A stretch of DNA of 64,000 nt from Paraburkholderia sp. CNPSo 3272 (GTDB taxonomy: Bacteria; Pseudomonadota; Gammaproteobacteria; Burkholderiales; Burkholderiaceae), in NCBI RefSeq assembly GCF_024206495.1, contig NZ_JAMBPQ010000027.1, positions 1 to 64,000 on the forward strand, written 5' to 3'. The notes beneath the pieces are model-generated. The model was not told the origin of the DNA. It searched no databases and worked only from the letters and a program-made list of their open reading frames with translations. The number at the start of each line of letters is the position of its first letter. The stretch's first letter is position 1. This document shows, one piece after another, positions 17,748-26,453 of the stretch. The position numbers and the translations under genes are program-made.

Positions 17748-18368
17748 TCACCCTCGCCAGGCTTGAAGAAACCTGAGCCACGCCGTCGCGCCAGGATCCG
17801 CGTGACCGATGCTGCGTTCCTGCACCCACGCCGCGCGCCCTTTCTTCGACTGCAGCGCGGCCGTGGCGCGTACCTGTCGCTCCACCGTGTCGATCATCGC
17901 GTCGAGGAGCGCGCGCTCGTCGGCGCCCGATCCGAACGCTTCGAGCGTATCGAGGCTCGGCACGAGTGCGTCGAGCACCGTCTTGTCGCCGAGCTGCGAT
18001 TTGCCCCGCTCGGCGATGCGCGCGGCCACCGCGCGCCCCATCGCGAGCGCTTCGCCCCGGCCCGCAGCGTGGCTACCGGTCACCGTCTTCGCCGCGGCGA
18101 GCAGCCCGCCCCCCACGAGCGCGCCGAACGTCGAAGGGTTCGCCGTGGAAAACGCCTTGCCTGTGGCGACCAGCACGTCGCCCAGCGCGGCGTCGGGCGG
18201 CAGCTTCGCGATGGCGTCGGCTGCCGCGAGCGAGCCCGCCTTCACGGTCACGCCCAGGTCGCCGTCGCCGAGCGCGGCGTCGAGTTCGCGCAGTTCCTCC
18301 GCGCTGGCAGGCATCGCATTCAACGCGCCGATGAGCCGCGCTCTTACTTCGCTAACCGAAAGACTCAT
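17748..18368 (-). CDS. dhaL: DhaL-type kinase subunit (ATP-binding)
   Basis: 206 residues, the size of DhaL. The nucleotide/Mg-binding Asp triad is in ELDAALGDGDLG (Asp30, Asp35, Asp37, the same numbers as E. coli DhaL), and GKAFSTANPSTFGALVGGGL is the phosphate-binding region. It would transfer phosphate from ATP to the ketose held by DhaK. Start ATG overlaps the dhaK stop (atga), so the pair is translationally coupled. No PTS DhaM partner is seen, so an ATP-dependent form is likely. Last gene of the sugar operon; the actual substrate may be a ketose other than dihydroxyacetone. Confidence 0.88.
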   Translation of the reverse strand: MSLSVSEVRARLIGALNAMPASAEELRELDAALGDGDLGVTVKAGSLAAADAIAKLPPDAALGDVLVATGKAFSTANPSTFGALVGGGLLAAAKTVTGSHAAGRGEALAMGRAVAARIAERGKSQLGDKTVLDALVPSLDTLEAFGSGADERALLDAMIDTVERQVRATAALQSKKGRAAWVQERSIGHADPGATAWLRFLQAWRG

Positions 18369-19393
18369 CTCGCACCTCCCTCGTCCACGCGCCATCCTTC
18401 GCGCCAGAACGGCGAGCGCACCGGTGCATCGAGGAGCGTGTCGAGTTCCTCGTCGAGTTGCATCACGGAGACCGAGGCGCCCGCCATTTCGAGGCTCGTC
18501 ACGTACTCGCCCACATAGGCGCGCGCCACGCGCAGCCCGGCGGCGGCAACGGCCTGCGCGGCGCGCCGGTACAGCAGATACAGTTCTTCGAGCGGCGTCG
18601 CGCCGAGCCCGTTGGCGAGCAGCGCCACGCTTGCCCCCGCCTTGGCCTGCAAGTCGCCGATTATCGCGCCCGCAAGCCGTTCGGCGATGGCATCCGCGCT
18701 CTCCAGTTTGCCGCGGTGCGTGCCCGGCTCGCCATGAATCCCGATGCCGATTTCCATCTCGCCATCGGGCAGCGTGAAGGTGGGCTTGCCTGCCGCCGGC
18801 AGGATCGTCGGCGAAAGGCCCACGCCCATCGTGCGCGTCGCGCCGTTCGCCTTCGCGGCAATACGCGCGACGTCGTCGAGCGTGTCGCCGCGTTCGGCCG
18901 CCGCGCCCGCGCACTTGAAGCCGAATACCATCCCCGCCACGCCGCGTCGATCCGAGGCCCGCTCGGGCGGCGCGGAAGCGACATCGTCGGCAACGAGTAC
19001 GGTGCGGGTCTCGATGCCGTCGGCGTCGGCCAGGTCCGCGGCGAGATCGAAGTTGAAGACGTCGCCGCCGTAATTGCCGTACAGGTAGAGCACGCCCGCG
19101 CCGCCGTGCACCGCCTTGGTGGCCTCGTAGATCTGCTCGGACGATGGCGACGAAAACACGTTGCCCACCGCCACGCCGCTCGCGAGCCCTTTTCCCACAT
19201 AGCCGAGAAAGCCCGGCAGGTGTCCGGAACCGCCGCCTGTCACGATGCCCACCTTGCCCGCGTTCGGCGCGTCGGCGCGCACGAGCGCGCGGCGGTCGGC
19301 CGTGACCGGCTTGAGCCAGCCCGGATGGGCGAGCAGCAATGCGTCGATCATCTCGTCGACGAAATGATCAGGATGATTAATGATCTTTTTCAC
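18365..19393 (-). CDS. dhaK: DhaK-type kinase subunit (ketose-binding)
   Basis: 342 residues, full length. The substrate-anchoring His220 is in IGIHGEPGTH; His58 in GGGSGHLPGF and Asp111 in NYGGDVFNF are the other DhaK active-site residues. In the family the carbonyl of dihydroxyacetone or a related short ketose binds covalently to this His and is phosphorylated by the partner subunit. It lies 58 bp downstream of the ABC permease and overlaps dhaL by 4 bp. DhaK relatives also act on erythrulose and other tetruloses, so the substrate is open. Confidence 0.9.
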   Translation of the reverse strand: MKKIINHPDHFVDEMIDALLLAHPGWLKPVTADRRALVRADAPNAGKVGIVTGGGSGHLPGFLGYVGKGLASGVAVGNVFSSPSSEQIYEATKAVHGGAGVLYLYGNYGGDVFNFDLAADLADADGIETRTVLVADDVASAPPERASDRRGVAGMVFGFKCAGAAAERGDTLDDVARIAAKANGATRTMGVGLSPTILPAAGKPTFTLPDGEMEIGIGIHGEPGTHRGKLESADAIAERLAGAIIGDLQAKAGASVALLANGLGATPLEELYLLYRRAAQAVAAAGLRVARAYVGEYVTSLEMAGASVSVMQLDEELDTLLDAPVRSPFWREGWRVDEGGAR

Positions 19394-19451
19394 GTGTCGC
19401 GTCTCCAGTAATGGGTGGCCTTCGCACCACCGCTCACGTTGACTTCTCCGT

Positions 19452-20456
19452 TCAAAGCTTGCGCCGTTGGCTCAGCGCGTCGAGCAAAACGGCCGCGAGA
19501 ATCACGCCGCCCTGGATGAACTGCGTCCAGAACGGATTGACGCCGAGCAGCGAGAGCCCGACATTAATCACGCCGATCAGCACCACCCCAATGAATGTGC
19601 CGACGATCGAGCCGCGTCCGCCCGCGAGCGAGGTGCCGCCGATCACGACGCCTGCAATCACCTGCAGCTCCAGCCCGTTAGCCGCGGATGGCAACGCCGA
19701 ATTGAGCCGCCCCGCGAGGACAATGCCCGCGATGGCAGCGGTCACGCCCGCGAACATGTAGGTGAGAAAGATCACGCGGCTCACCGGAATGCCCGCGAGC
19801 CGCGCCGCTTCCTTGTTGCCGCCCACGGCGAACACCTGGTGCCCGAATTCGGTCTTGCGCAGCAACACGTGGCCAATGGCGAACACGGCCAGCATCACGA
19901 GCATTGGCGCTGGCAGGCCCGCAAACGTCTTCGCGCCGAACGCGGTAAACACGGTGGGAAAGTCGAATTTCGTGCGTCCGTCCGAAATGGCGAGCGTGAG
20001 GCCGCGCCCCATCGCCATCATCGCCAACGTGACGATGAACGGGACGAGCCGCAGCCACGCAATACCGAAGCCGTTGAGCGCGCCCACCGCCGCGCCGGTG
20101 ACGAGCGCAATGGCGAGCCCCGCCACGCCGAGCCCGACCGCGTCCGGGCTCGCGCCCGCCATGACGGTCGCGGCCACCATGCCGCTCAGCGCGACGAGCG
20201 AGCCCACGGAAAGATCGATGCCCGAGGTGATGATCACGAACGTGCTGCCCACTGCCGCGATCCCGACCACGGACACCTGCACCATGATGTTGGTGAGCGT
20301 GCTCGTGGTGAGAAATTCGGGCGACGCGAGCGAAAGCGCGATACAGATCAGCGCGAGCGCCGCAATCAGCGGCCCAAGGCCGCTGCGCAGCTGGCGCAGC
20401 ACGCGCTGTTGCAGGGTTTGTGTTTCTTCGCGCGGTCGAACCGTGGTGGACGTCAT
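19452..20456 (-). CDS. Sugar ABC transporter permease (RbsC type)
   Basis: 334-residue inner-membrane permease of the ribose/xylose family with about eight to ten hydrophobic helices. Signature stretches are GSTFVIITSGIDLSVGSLVA, NGFGIAWLRLVPFIVTLAMM and VIAGVVIGGTSLAGGRGS. The ATG at 20456 overlaps the ATPase stop by 4 bp (atga), so the longer upstream frame is rejected. With the ATPase and binding protein it forms a complete importer. Confidence 0.92.
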   Translation of the reverse strand: MTSTTVRPREETQTLQQRVLRQLRSGLGPLIAALALICIALSLASPEFLTTSTLTNIMVQVSVVGIAAVGSTFVIITSGIDLSVGSLVALSGMVAATVMAGASPDAVGLGVAGLAIALVTGAAVGALNGFGIAWLRLVPFIVTLAMMAMGRGLTLAISDGRTKFDFPTVFTAFGAKTFAGLPAPMLVMLAVFAIGHVLLRKTEFGHQVFAVGGNKEAARLAGIPVSRVIFLTYMFAGVTAAIAGIVLAGRLNSALPSAANGLELQVIAGVVIGGTSLAGGRGSIVGTFIGVVLIGVINVGLSLLGVNPFWTQFIQGGVILAAVLLDALSQRRKL

Positions 20457-22015
20457 GCTGCAACTCCGGTGGTAGCCCATTGAATGATCGTCTCCGAGCT
20501 GGCGTGCTCGCGCGCGACTTCGCCGACGATGCTGCCGCGATACATCACTAGCACGCGGTCGGACATGCCGAGCAGCTCGGGCAGTTCGGAGCTGACGAGC
20601 ACGACGGCCGCGCCCGCGCGCGCCATGGCGACGATATGCGCATAGATCTCGGTCTTCGCGCCGACGTCGATGCCGCGCGTAGGCTCGTCGAGCAGGATCA
20701 CGGCGGGCGACGTCGCGCTCGCGCGCCCGAGAATCACCTTCTGCTGATTACCGCCCGAAAGATTGCCGGTCAGCGACGTGACCGAAGGCGCGCGCACCGC
20801 GAAGCGTTCGACCGCCTCGCGTGCGAGGCGGCGCTTTCTCGCCGCGCTCACGAAGCCGCCGCGCACCAGTGCCCGCAAGCTCGAAAGCGCGACGTTCTCT
20901 TCGATGCTCGCATCGAGCACGAGTCCTTCGAGCTTGCGGTCCTCGGCGGTGTAAACAATGCCCTCGCGCATGCCTTGCGCGGGCGAGCGCAGCGCGAGCC
21001 TGCGCCCGCGTAGCCGCAGTTCGCCACGGGTAAGCGGGAGCGCGCCGCAAAGCGTCTTCAAAAGCTCGGTGCGCCCCGCGCCCGCAATGCCGCCGATGCC
21101 CACGATCTCGCCCGCGCGAATGCTGAAACTCGCGTCGCGCAGCACGGGCTCGCTCGCCACGTTGTGCGCTTCCAGCACGACGTCGCCATATGGCCGAGCC
21201 TCCCACGGATAGAACGAGTCGAGATTGCGCGCGACCATTGCCTGAACGAGCGCCGGTTCGTTCCACTCCGGCATGGGCCGCGCGCCGACCGTCGCGCCGT
21301 CGCGCATCACCACGGCCGAATCGGCGAGTTCGAAGACCTCTTCGAGATGGTGCGAGATGAAGATGATGCCCATGCCCGCCGCACGCAGTCGCCGCACGAC
21401 GGCGTAGAGATGCTCGATGTCGTGATGCTGGAGCGCGGCCGTGGGCTCGTCCATCACGAGTATGCGGGCGTCGCGCGCGAGCGCCTTGGCGACCTCCACG
21501 AGCTGGCGTTTGTTGAGCGGCAGATCGCCCAGGCGCATGGCGGGCGGCACGCCTTCCAGCCCGACCTGGGCCAGCGCCTCGCGCGCCATGGCGTTGGCGC
21601 TGCGATGATCGACGAGGCCATAGCGCCGCGGCATGCGGCCAAGAAAGAGGTTTTCGGCCACCGTCATGTCGTTGACGAGCGAAAGCTCCTGATAGATCAC
21701 AGCCACGCCCGCGTCGATCGCGGCCTGGGTGCCGCGCGCGAGTCGTACACCGTCGATCTCGATCGTGCCTTCGTCCGGCTCGTAAGCCCCGGAGAGCGTC
21801 TTGATGAGCGACGACTTGCCCGCGCCATTCTCGCCGACGATCGCCATCACGTGCCCCGCATGCAGCTCGAGGCTCACGCCTCGCAGCGCCTTCACGCCGG
21901 GAAAGCTCTTCACGATGCCGTTCATGCGCAACAGCGGCGGCGCGCCTGTGCTGCCGCCCGCGCTGGTGTTCGCCTGCTGCGATACGTCCATTGCCGAACC
22001 CGATTCGCGTTTCAT
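20453..22015 (-). CDS. Sugar ABC transporter ATP-binding protein (RbsA type)
   Basis: 520 residues with two ATPase domains in tandem, as in RbsA/XylG. The first has Walker A GENGAGKSSL and Walker B ILVMDEPTAAL with a weakened signature (LNKRQLVEVAKAL). The second has a degenerate Walker A (GIAGAGRTELLKTL) and a full signature LSGGNQQKVILGRA with Walker B VILLDEPTRGID. This asymmetry is normal for the family. It drives uptake of a pentose or similar sugar. The start at 22015 has ggaag upstream. Confidence 0.92.
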   Translation of the reverse strand: MKRESGSAMDVSQQANTSAGGSTGAPPLLRMNGIVKSFPGVKALRGVSLELHAGHVMAIVGENGAGKSSLIKTLSGAYEPDEGTIEIDGVRLARGTQAAIDAGVAVIYQELSLVNDMTVAENLFLGRMPRRYGLVDHRSANAMAREALAQVGLEGVPPAMRLGDLPLNKRQLVEVAKALARDARILVMDEPTAALQHHDIEHLYAVVRRLRAAGMGIIFISHHLEEVFELADSAVVMRDGATVGARPMPEWNEPALVQAMVARNLDSFYPWEARPYGDVVLEAHNVASEPVLRDASFSIRAGEIVGIGGIAGAGRTELLKTLCGALPLTRGELRLRGRRLALRSPAQGMREGIVYTAEDRKLEGLVLDASIEENVALSSLRALVRGGFVSAARKRRLAREAVERFAVRAPSVTSLTGNLSGGNQQKVILGRASATSPAVILLDEPTRGIDVGAKTEIYAHIVAMARAGAAVVLVSSELPELLGMSDRVLVMYRGSIVGEVAREHASSETIIQWATTGVAA

Positions 22016-22073
22016 CCGTTCTTCCCGGGCGCCGGCGCACGCGGCGCGCGCGGCCGGCGCTTAAGACCGCCCG

Positions 22074-23189
22074 TTACTGCTTGACTTCGAGGGCCCACAG
22101 ACCGTATTGCTTCGCGGCGTCCGAATCGATGTTCGACTTGTCGATCAGATAGGTCGGCCACGCGTAGTTCGCGGGCACGTCCTTCTTCGCCTCGTAGGCG
22201 GTGATGAACGTCATCGCCTTGGCGGACATGCCGATCGGGTTCTGCGAGATCGTCGCGTCCTGCTTGCCCGCGCGGATCGCCGAAAGCGCCTGCGCCGTGC
22301 CGTCCGCGCCGATCACCATGATGTGGCCGGGGTCGCCGAGCGGCTTGTAGCGGCCCGCATTGTCGATGGCTTTTTCCGCGCCCACCGTGTTGTCGTCGTT
22401 CGCGCCGAATACCGCGTCGATCTGCGGATACTTCTGCAGAATGCTCGTCATCGCGTTGAGCGACTTCTCCTGGTCGAAGCCGCCTTCCTGGCGCGCGACG
22501 ACCTTGATGTCGGGATACTTCGCGATCTCTTCCGAGAAGCCCTTCTCGCGATCGGTCGCCGCTGTGGTGCCGATAAGGCCGATCAGATCTACCACGTTGC
22601 CTTTGGGCGAGCCATAACGCTTGCTCAACTGGTCGGCGATCCACTTTGCGCCGGTGGCGCCAAGCGCTACGTTATCCGAAGCAACGAACGAGGTCACCTT
22701 GCCGCCGTCCGAGCCGCGGTCGAGCATGAAGACCGGCACGTTCATCGAATTGGCCTTCTCGACGGCCGGGATGATCGCCTTCGAATCGATCGGGTTGAGC
22801 ACGATCGCCTGCACGCCCTGGCTCAGCAGATTGAGCGTGTCGTTGACCTGCTGCTGCGCGTCGCCGTTCGCGTTCGTTTGCACGAGATCGAAGCCCTGCT
22901 TATCCGCGCCGCGCTCCACACCGTTCTTCAAGCCGACGAAGAACGCGTTATTCAGCGTGGCGATCGAAAAGCCTACCTTGATCTTCGTGACTGCCGGCGC
23001 CGCGGCCGCGGCCTGCGCCGGTGCACTCGCAGCGGCGGCGTCGGACGCAGCCGCGCTGGTTGAAGGCGACTCGCTCTTCGAGCACCCTGCCAGCATTGCC
23101 GCGGCGGCAAACATCGTCACGCCGGCCGTAGCTCCCATGCGCGCGCTGCGCGCCACCCAACTGTCGAACCCTGCTGAACTCCACGCCAT
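22074..23189 (-). CDS. Sugar ABC transporter substrate-binding lipoprotein
   Basis: 371 residues. The signal ends in a lipobox (AAAAMLAGCSKSE), followed by a Ser/Ala-rich linker and a periplasmic-binding type 1 fold starting KIKVGFSIATLNNAFFVGLK. FDLVQTNANGDAQQQVNDTL and GVQAIVLNPIDSKAIIPAVE are typical of ribose-binding-like proteins. aggag lies 6 bp before the ATG at 23189; the longer open frame upstream covers the 124-bp gap after the aldolase gene. Given the neighbours the ligand may be 5-methylthioribose, 5-deoxyribose or a related pentose; the sequence does not prove it. Confidence 0.92.
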   Translation of the reverse strand: MAWSSAGFDSWVARSARMGATAGVTMFAAAAMLAGCSKSESPSTSAAASDAAAASAPAQAAAAAPAVTKIKVGFSIATLNNAFFVGLKNGVERGADKQGFDLVQTNANGDAQQQVNDTLNLLSQGVQAIVLNPIDSKAIIPAVEKANSMNVPVFMLDRGSDGGKVTSFVASDNVALGATGAKWIADQLSKRYGSPKGNVVDLIGLIGTTAATDREKGFSEEIAKYPDIKVVARQEGGFDQEKSLNAMTSILQKYPQIDAVFGANDDNTVGAEKAIDNAGRYKPLGDPGHIMVIGADGTAQALSAIRAGKQDATISQNPIGMSAKAMTFITAYEAKKDVPANYAWPTYLIDKSNIDSDAAKQYGLWALEVKQ

Positions 23190-23313
23190 CACCGTCTCCT
23201 GTCTTTGATCTGCTGGTTTTTGACTGACCTGCGAACCGCCAACCGACTGCGTAATCGTTTGTACCGCGTGTGTTTTGCAATGCAACGCCTGCCTGGACGC
23301 GCGCGAGCGCGTA

Positions 23314-24024
23314 CTACTTGCGCGGGCCGTAGCCCTTGAACTTCTCGATGACTTCCTCCATTTGCGCGTCGGAAAGCAGCGGCGGCTCGCCGAGCTGGCA
23401 GGCCAGCAAATATTGCTTTGCAAGCACTTCCACTTCGTTCGCCAGCCACAACGCCCGTGCGAGATCGCGGCCGAGCGCAATCACGCCGTGATGCGCGAGC
23501 AGGCACGCGAGCCGGTCGTCCAGCGCTTCGAGCGCGTGATCGGAGAGCGCCTGGCTGCCGAAAGTCGCATACGGCGCGCAGCGAATCGAATTGCCGCCCG
23601 CCGCGGCCACCATGTAGTGATGCGCGGGTATGCCGCGACTGTGAATTGCGAGCGCCGTCGCGGCTTGTGAATGCGTATGGACCACGGCGTTCACGTCGGC
23701 GCGCGCGCGCAGGATGTCGCGATGAAAACGCCACTCCGACGAGGGGCGTTGCGCTTCGAAGAGCGGATCGTCGTCGCGCACGTCGAGCGGCATCCAGACG
23801 ACGCGCTCTCGCGTGAGCGCGGCGCTCGGCACGCCACTCGGGGTAATCAGGAGTCCGTCATGCCAGCGCGCGCTCACGTTTCCCGAGGTGCCCTGATTGA
23901 TGCCGAGGCGCTCCATTTCACGCGCGGTATCGACGATCTGCTGGCGCATTTCGGTTTCTGCTCGCGCATCGCGCGCACGTTCCCCCGCCTCGCCCGCACG
24001 GCGGCCTTCGTTCGCGCCGCTCAC
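23314..24024 (-). CDS. Class II aldolase, FucA-like
   Basis: 236 residues if started at the GTG at 24024, which overlaps the mtnA stop by 4 bp (gtga). Compared with E. coli L-fuculose-1-phosphate aldolase it carries a 24-residue N-terminal extension and then all catalytic residues at the matching positions: Glu97 in PSSEWRF (Glu73 in FucA), zinc ligands His116 and His118 in VVHTHSQ, and His179 in LAHHGVI. NQGTSGNVSAR and APYATFG are also FucA-like. In this operon it should cleave a 1-phospho-ketose from MtnA into DHAP and an aldehyde. MtnB dehydratase belongs to the same superfamily, but similarity is closer to FucA and no mtnC/mtnD genes follow. Confidence 0.85.
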   Translation of the reverse strand: MSGANEGRRAGEAGERARDARAETEMRQQIVDTAREMERLGINQGTSGNVSARWHDGLLITPSGVPSAALTRERVVWMPLDVRDDDPLFEAQRPSSEWRFHRDILRARADVNAVVHTHSQAATALAIHSRGIPAHHYMVAAAGGNSIRCAPYATFGSQALSDHALEALDDRLACLLAHHGVIALGRDLARALWLANEVEVLAKQYLLACQLGEPPLLSDAQMEEVIEKFKGYGPRK

Positions 24025-25139
24025 GCTGCCGCTCCGTTGGCGAAAAGCGCTGCAAGACTCGCCTCGAACGGCGCGCGCACGATGCCCCGCTCCGTCACGA
24101 TGCCGGTAACGAGTGTATGGGGCGTCACGTCGAACGCAGGGTTGCGCACCTGAATGCCCTCGGGCGCGGTGCGTTGCCCCGCGAGATGCGTCACCTCCGC
24201 CGCGCCGCGTTCCTCGATCACGATGTCCGCGCCGCTGGCGGTGCGCAGATCCAGCGTGGACGAAGGACACGCCACATAAAACGGAATGCCGAAATGCTTC
24301 GCCGCGATCGCCACGCCGAGCGTGCCGATCTTGTTCGCGACGTCGCCGTTCGCGGCCACGCGATCGGTGCCGACGATCACGAGATCGATGAGCCCCTGGG
24401 CCATCAAGGTCGGCGCCATGCTGTCGGTGATCAGCGTGATGTCGAGCCCCGCCTGCTGCAGTTCGTAAGCGGTGAGTCGCGCGCCTTGCAGGAGCGGACG
24501 CGTCTCGTCTGCGTAGACGCGAAACGCCACGCCGTCGCGGTGCGCGCAATAGAGCGGCGCGGTCGCCGTGCCTATGCCCGCCGTGGCCAGCGCACCGGCG
24601 TTGCAGTGCGTGAGCACGCCGCTGCCGGGCGCGATCAGCGCGCGCCCGGCTTCACCGATGCGCGCGCACAGCTCGATGTCCTCTTGATGAATGCGCTTCG
24701 CCTCGGCAACGAGCGCTTCGTAAAGCGCCGCGCCCGTCTCGGTGGCCTGCGCGCGTGCGTGTGAGAGCATCCGCTCGAGCGCCCAGCGCAGGTTGACTGC
24801 GGTGGGCCTTGCGCTGTCCAGATACGCGGCGTGCGCTTCGAGACGCGCGAGAAACGCATCACGCGACTCGGTTGGCTCGTGCCGCATCGCCACACACAGG
24901 CCATAGGCGGCCGCGACGCCAATCGCAGGCGCGCCGCGAACGCGCAGTTCGTGTATCGCGCGCCAGACGGCCTCGACGCTGTCCACCGCTTCGACCACGC
25001 ATTCGCGCGGCAAACGCGTCTGGTCGAGCAGATAAAGGGTGTCGTCGCGCCACTCGATGGTGGGCGGAAGACTCGATTGCTGCGCCTGCAACGTCATACG
25101 TTCTCCGTCGATGCCGGTTGTCCGGGCGCTGCCGCTCAT
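24021..25139 (-). CDS. mtnA: S-methyl-5-thioribose-1-phosphate isomerase
   Basis: 372 residues, full length. It isomerises 5-methylthioribose-1-phosphate (and 5-deoxyribose-1-phosphate in DHAP-shunt organisms) to the ribulose-1-phosphate form. Catalytic Cys179 is in LTHCNAGALATAG and Asp259 in VGTDRVAANGDVANKIGT; RVRGAPAIGVAAAYG is the substrate phosphate region. The start ATG lies 18 bp after the mtnK stop; the gene overlaps the aldolase by 4 bp. Related eIF2B-like and ribose-1,5-bisphosphate isomerases lack this exact Cys context, so the call is firm. Confidence 0.93.
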   Translation of the reverse strand: MSGSARTTGIDGERMTLQAQQSSLPPTIEWRDDTLYLLDQTRLPRECVVEAVDSVEAVWRAIHELRVRGAPAIGVAAAYGLCVAMRHEPTESRDAFLARLEAHAAYLDSARPTAVNLRWALERMLSHARAQATETGAALYEALVAEAKRIHQEDIELCARIGEAGRALIAPGSGVLTHCNAGALATAGIGTATAPLYCAHRDGVAFRVYADETRPLLQGARLTAYELQQAGLDITLITDSMAPTLMAQGLIDLVIVGTDRVAANGDVANKIGTLGVAIAAKHFGIPFYVACPSSTLDLRTASGADIVIEERGAAEVTHLAGQRTAPEGIQVRNPAFDVTPHTLVTGIVTERGIVRAPFEASLAALFANGAAA

Positions 25140-25157
25140 GCGGCAGCCTGTATTCGA

Positions 25158-26417
25158 TTACGCCGGTTCGGCGAGCACCTGCGCTGCCAGCGCCGTGACC
25201 GCCTCGATCGACGCCAGCTCGCCCCGCCCGACCAGCAGCGCTTCGGCGAGCTTCAGGCAGCGCACTTCCACGCGCGCGCGCACCGTATCGTCCTTGATAC
25301 TCGTAATTTCCGCCACCTTCGCCATGCCGACGATGCGGCGAATCATCTTGCAGCCCGCAAAGCCGAGCGTATCGGCGAAGAGGCGTTTGATGAAATCGTC
25401 GCGGAAGGCCTCCGCCGCACGCGTGCCCCCCGGCCCGCCGATGTACGCGTGGCCGGTCTCGCGCTCGTGCAGCCGCCAGATCTGCGCGAACTTCTTCGCG
25501 AAGGCGTTCCACACAGCCTCGACCTGTTCGAGCAGCCAGCCCTGGTAGGCGGCCGGGTCGCGTCCCGCCTCGCGGTCGTGCCAGTCGCGCGCGTAATACG
25601 CGAGCAGCAGGTTCGCAATGAACGCGCCCGTGTCGAAGCCCATCGGGCCATAGAACGCGAACTCGGGGTCGATCACATACGTCTCATGCTCGTTCGCCAT
25701 GATCGAGCCCGTGTGCAGGTCGCCGTGCACGAGCGTTTCCGCATGGTTCATGAAGGCCCACTTCATCTCGCCTGCCGCGCGCCTCAGCGGCTCGTGCGTG
25801 CGCAGCCGTTCGATCGCAGCAACAGGCAGCGCGGGGCTGTAGACATTCGAGGGATGATCTTCGAACGGAAACGTGAAGACGAGTTCCTCGGTAATCTTGC
25901 ACAATTCCGTGTTGATGTCGCCGCCGACGGCTGCTTTCTTGGCATCCGGCGCCAGATAGAGATCGGACCCGTGAAAGAGCGTGCGGGCCAGAAACGTGGA
26001 AATGTGATCGGCGAGCCGCGGATATACGATGCCGTCTATCAGCCCCCCGCGCAGCACGCGATGCGAATCGAGCCGCTGCATCACCATCAGGAACTTCTCG
26101 CTATCCGCGTGAAAGACGCTCGGCACGTGCTCGGGGCACAACGCGCCGAAGCGGCGCAACGCCGCCACTTCGCGCTCCATGCGCTCGCGCGGCAACGGCC
26201 ATGCTTCGCCAACCAGCCGCAGGTACGGCGGCGCCTGCTTCACGACGACGCTCAAGCGCGGGTCACGCGTGCTGCTCACGAAGTAGACGTAGTTCAGGTT
26301 GCCATCGCCCACTTCGACGACCTGCAATTCCCTGTCGTCGCCAAGCCTTGCGCAAACGGCCGGAATGCCCAGCAGATAGTCGGTCAATTCGGCAGAACTG
26401 AAAGCTTCGAAGTGCAT
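25158..26417 (-). CDS. mtnK: S-methyl-5-thioribose kinase
   Basis: 419 residues. Aminoglycoside-phosphotransferase-fold kinase that phosphorylates the anomeric OH of 5-methylthioribose. VVEVGDGNLNYVYFV is the ATP-binding Gly loop region, VVKQAPPYLR holds the ATP Lys, TLVHGDLHTGSIM is the catalytic loop and VIDPEFAFYGPMGFDTGAF the metal-binding DxE motif specific for MtnK. It heads the structural genes, 36 bp after the GntR regulator. No MTA nucleosidase or phosphorylase gene is nearby, which fits substrate coming through the linked importer. Confidence 0.93.
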   Translation of the reverse strand: MHFEAFSSAELTDYLLGIPAVCARLGDDRELQVVEVGDGNLNYVYFVSSTRDPRLSVVVKQAPPYLRLVGEAWPLPRERMEREVAALRRFGALCPEHVPSVFHADSEKFLMVMQRLDSHRVLRGGLIDGIVYPRLADHISTFLARTLFHGSDLYLAPDAKKAAVGGDINTELCKITEELVFTFPFEDHPSNVYSPALPVAAIERLRTHEPLRRAAGEMKWAFMNHAETLVHGDLHTGSIMANEHETYVIDPEFAFYGPMGFDTGAFIANLLLAYYARDWHDREAGRDPAAYQGWLLEQVEAVWNAFAKKFAQIWRLHERETGHAYIGGPGGTRAAEAFRDDFIKRLFADTLGFAGCKMIRRIVGMAKVAEITSIKDDTVRARVEVRCLKLAEALLVGRGELASIEAVTALAAQVLAEPA

Positions 26418-26453
26418 ACGTTCTTCCTGTCCGGAAATGGGCCGCTGGCCCGC

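Noticed and set aside
23190..23313. Second GntR operator or separate promoter before the sugar-binding-protein gene
   Set aside because: No copy of the 18-bp palindrome and no clear -35/-10 pair; the gap is treated as intra-operon.
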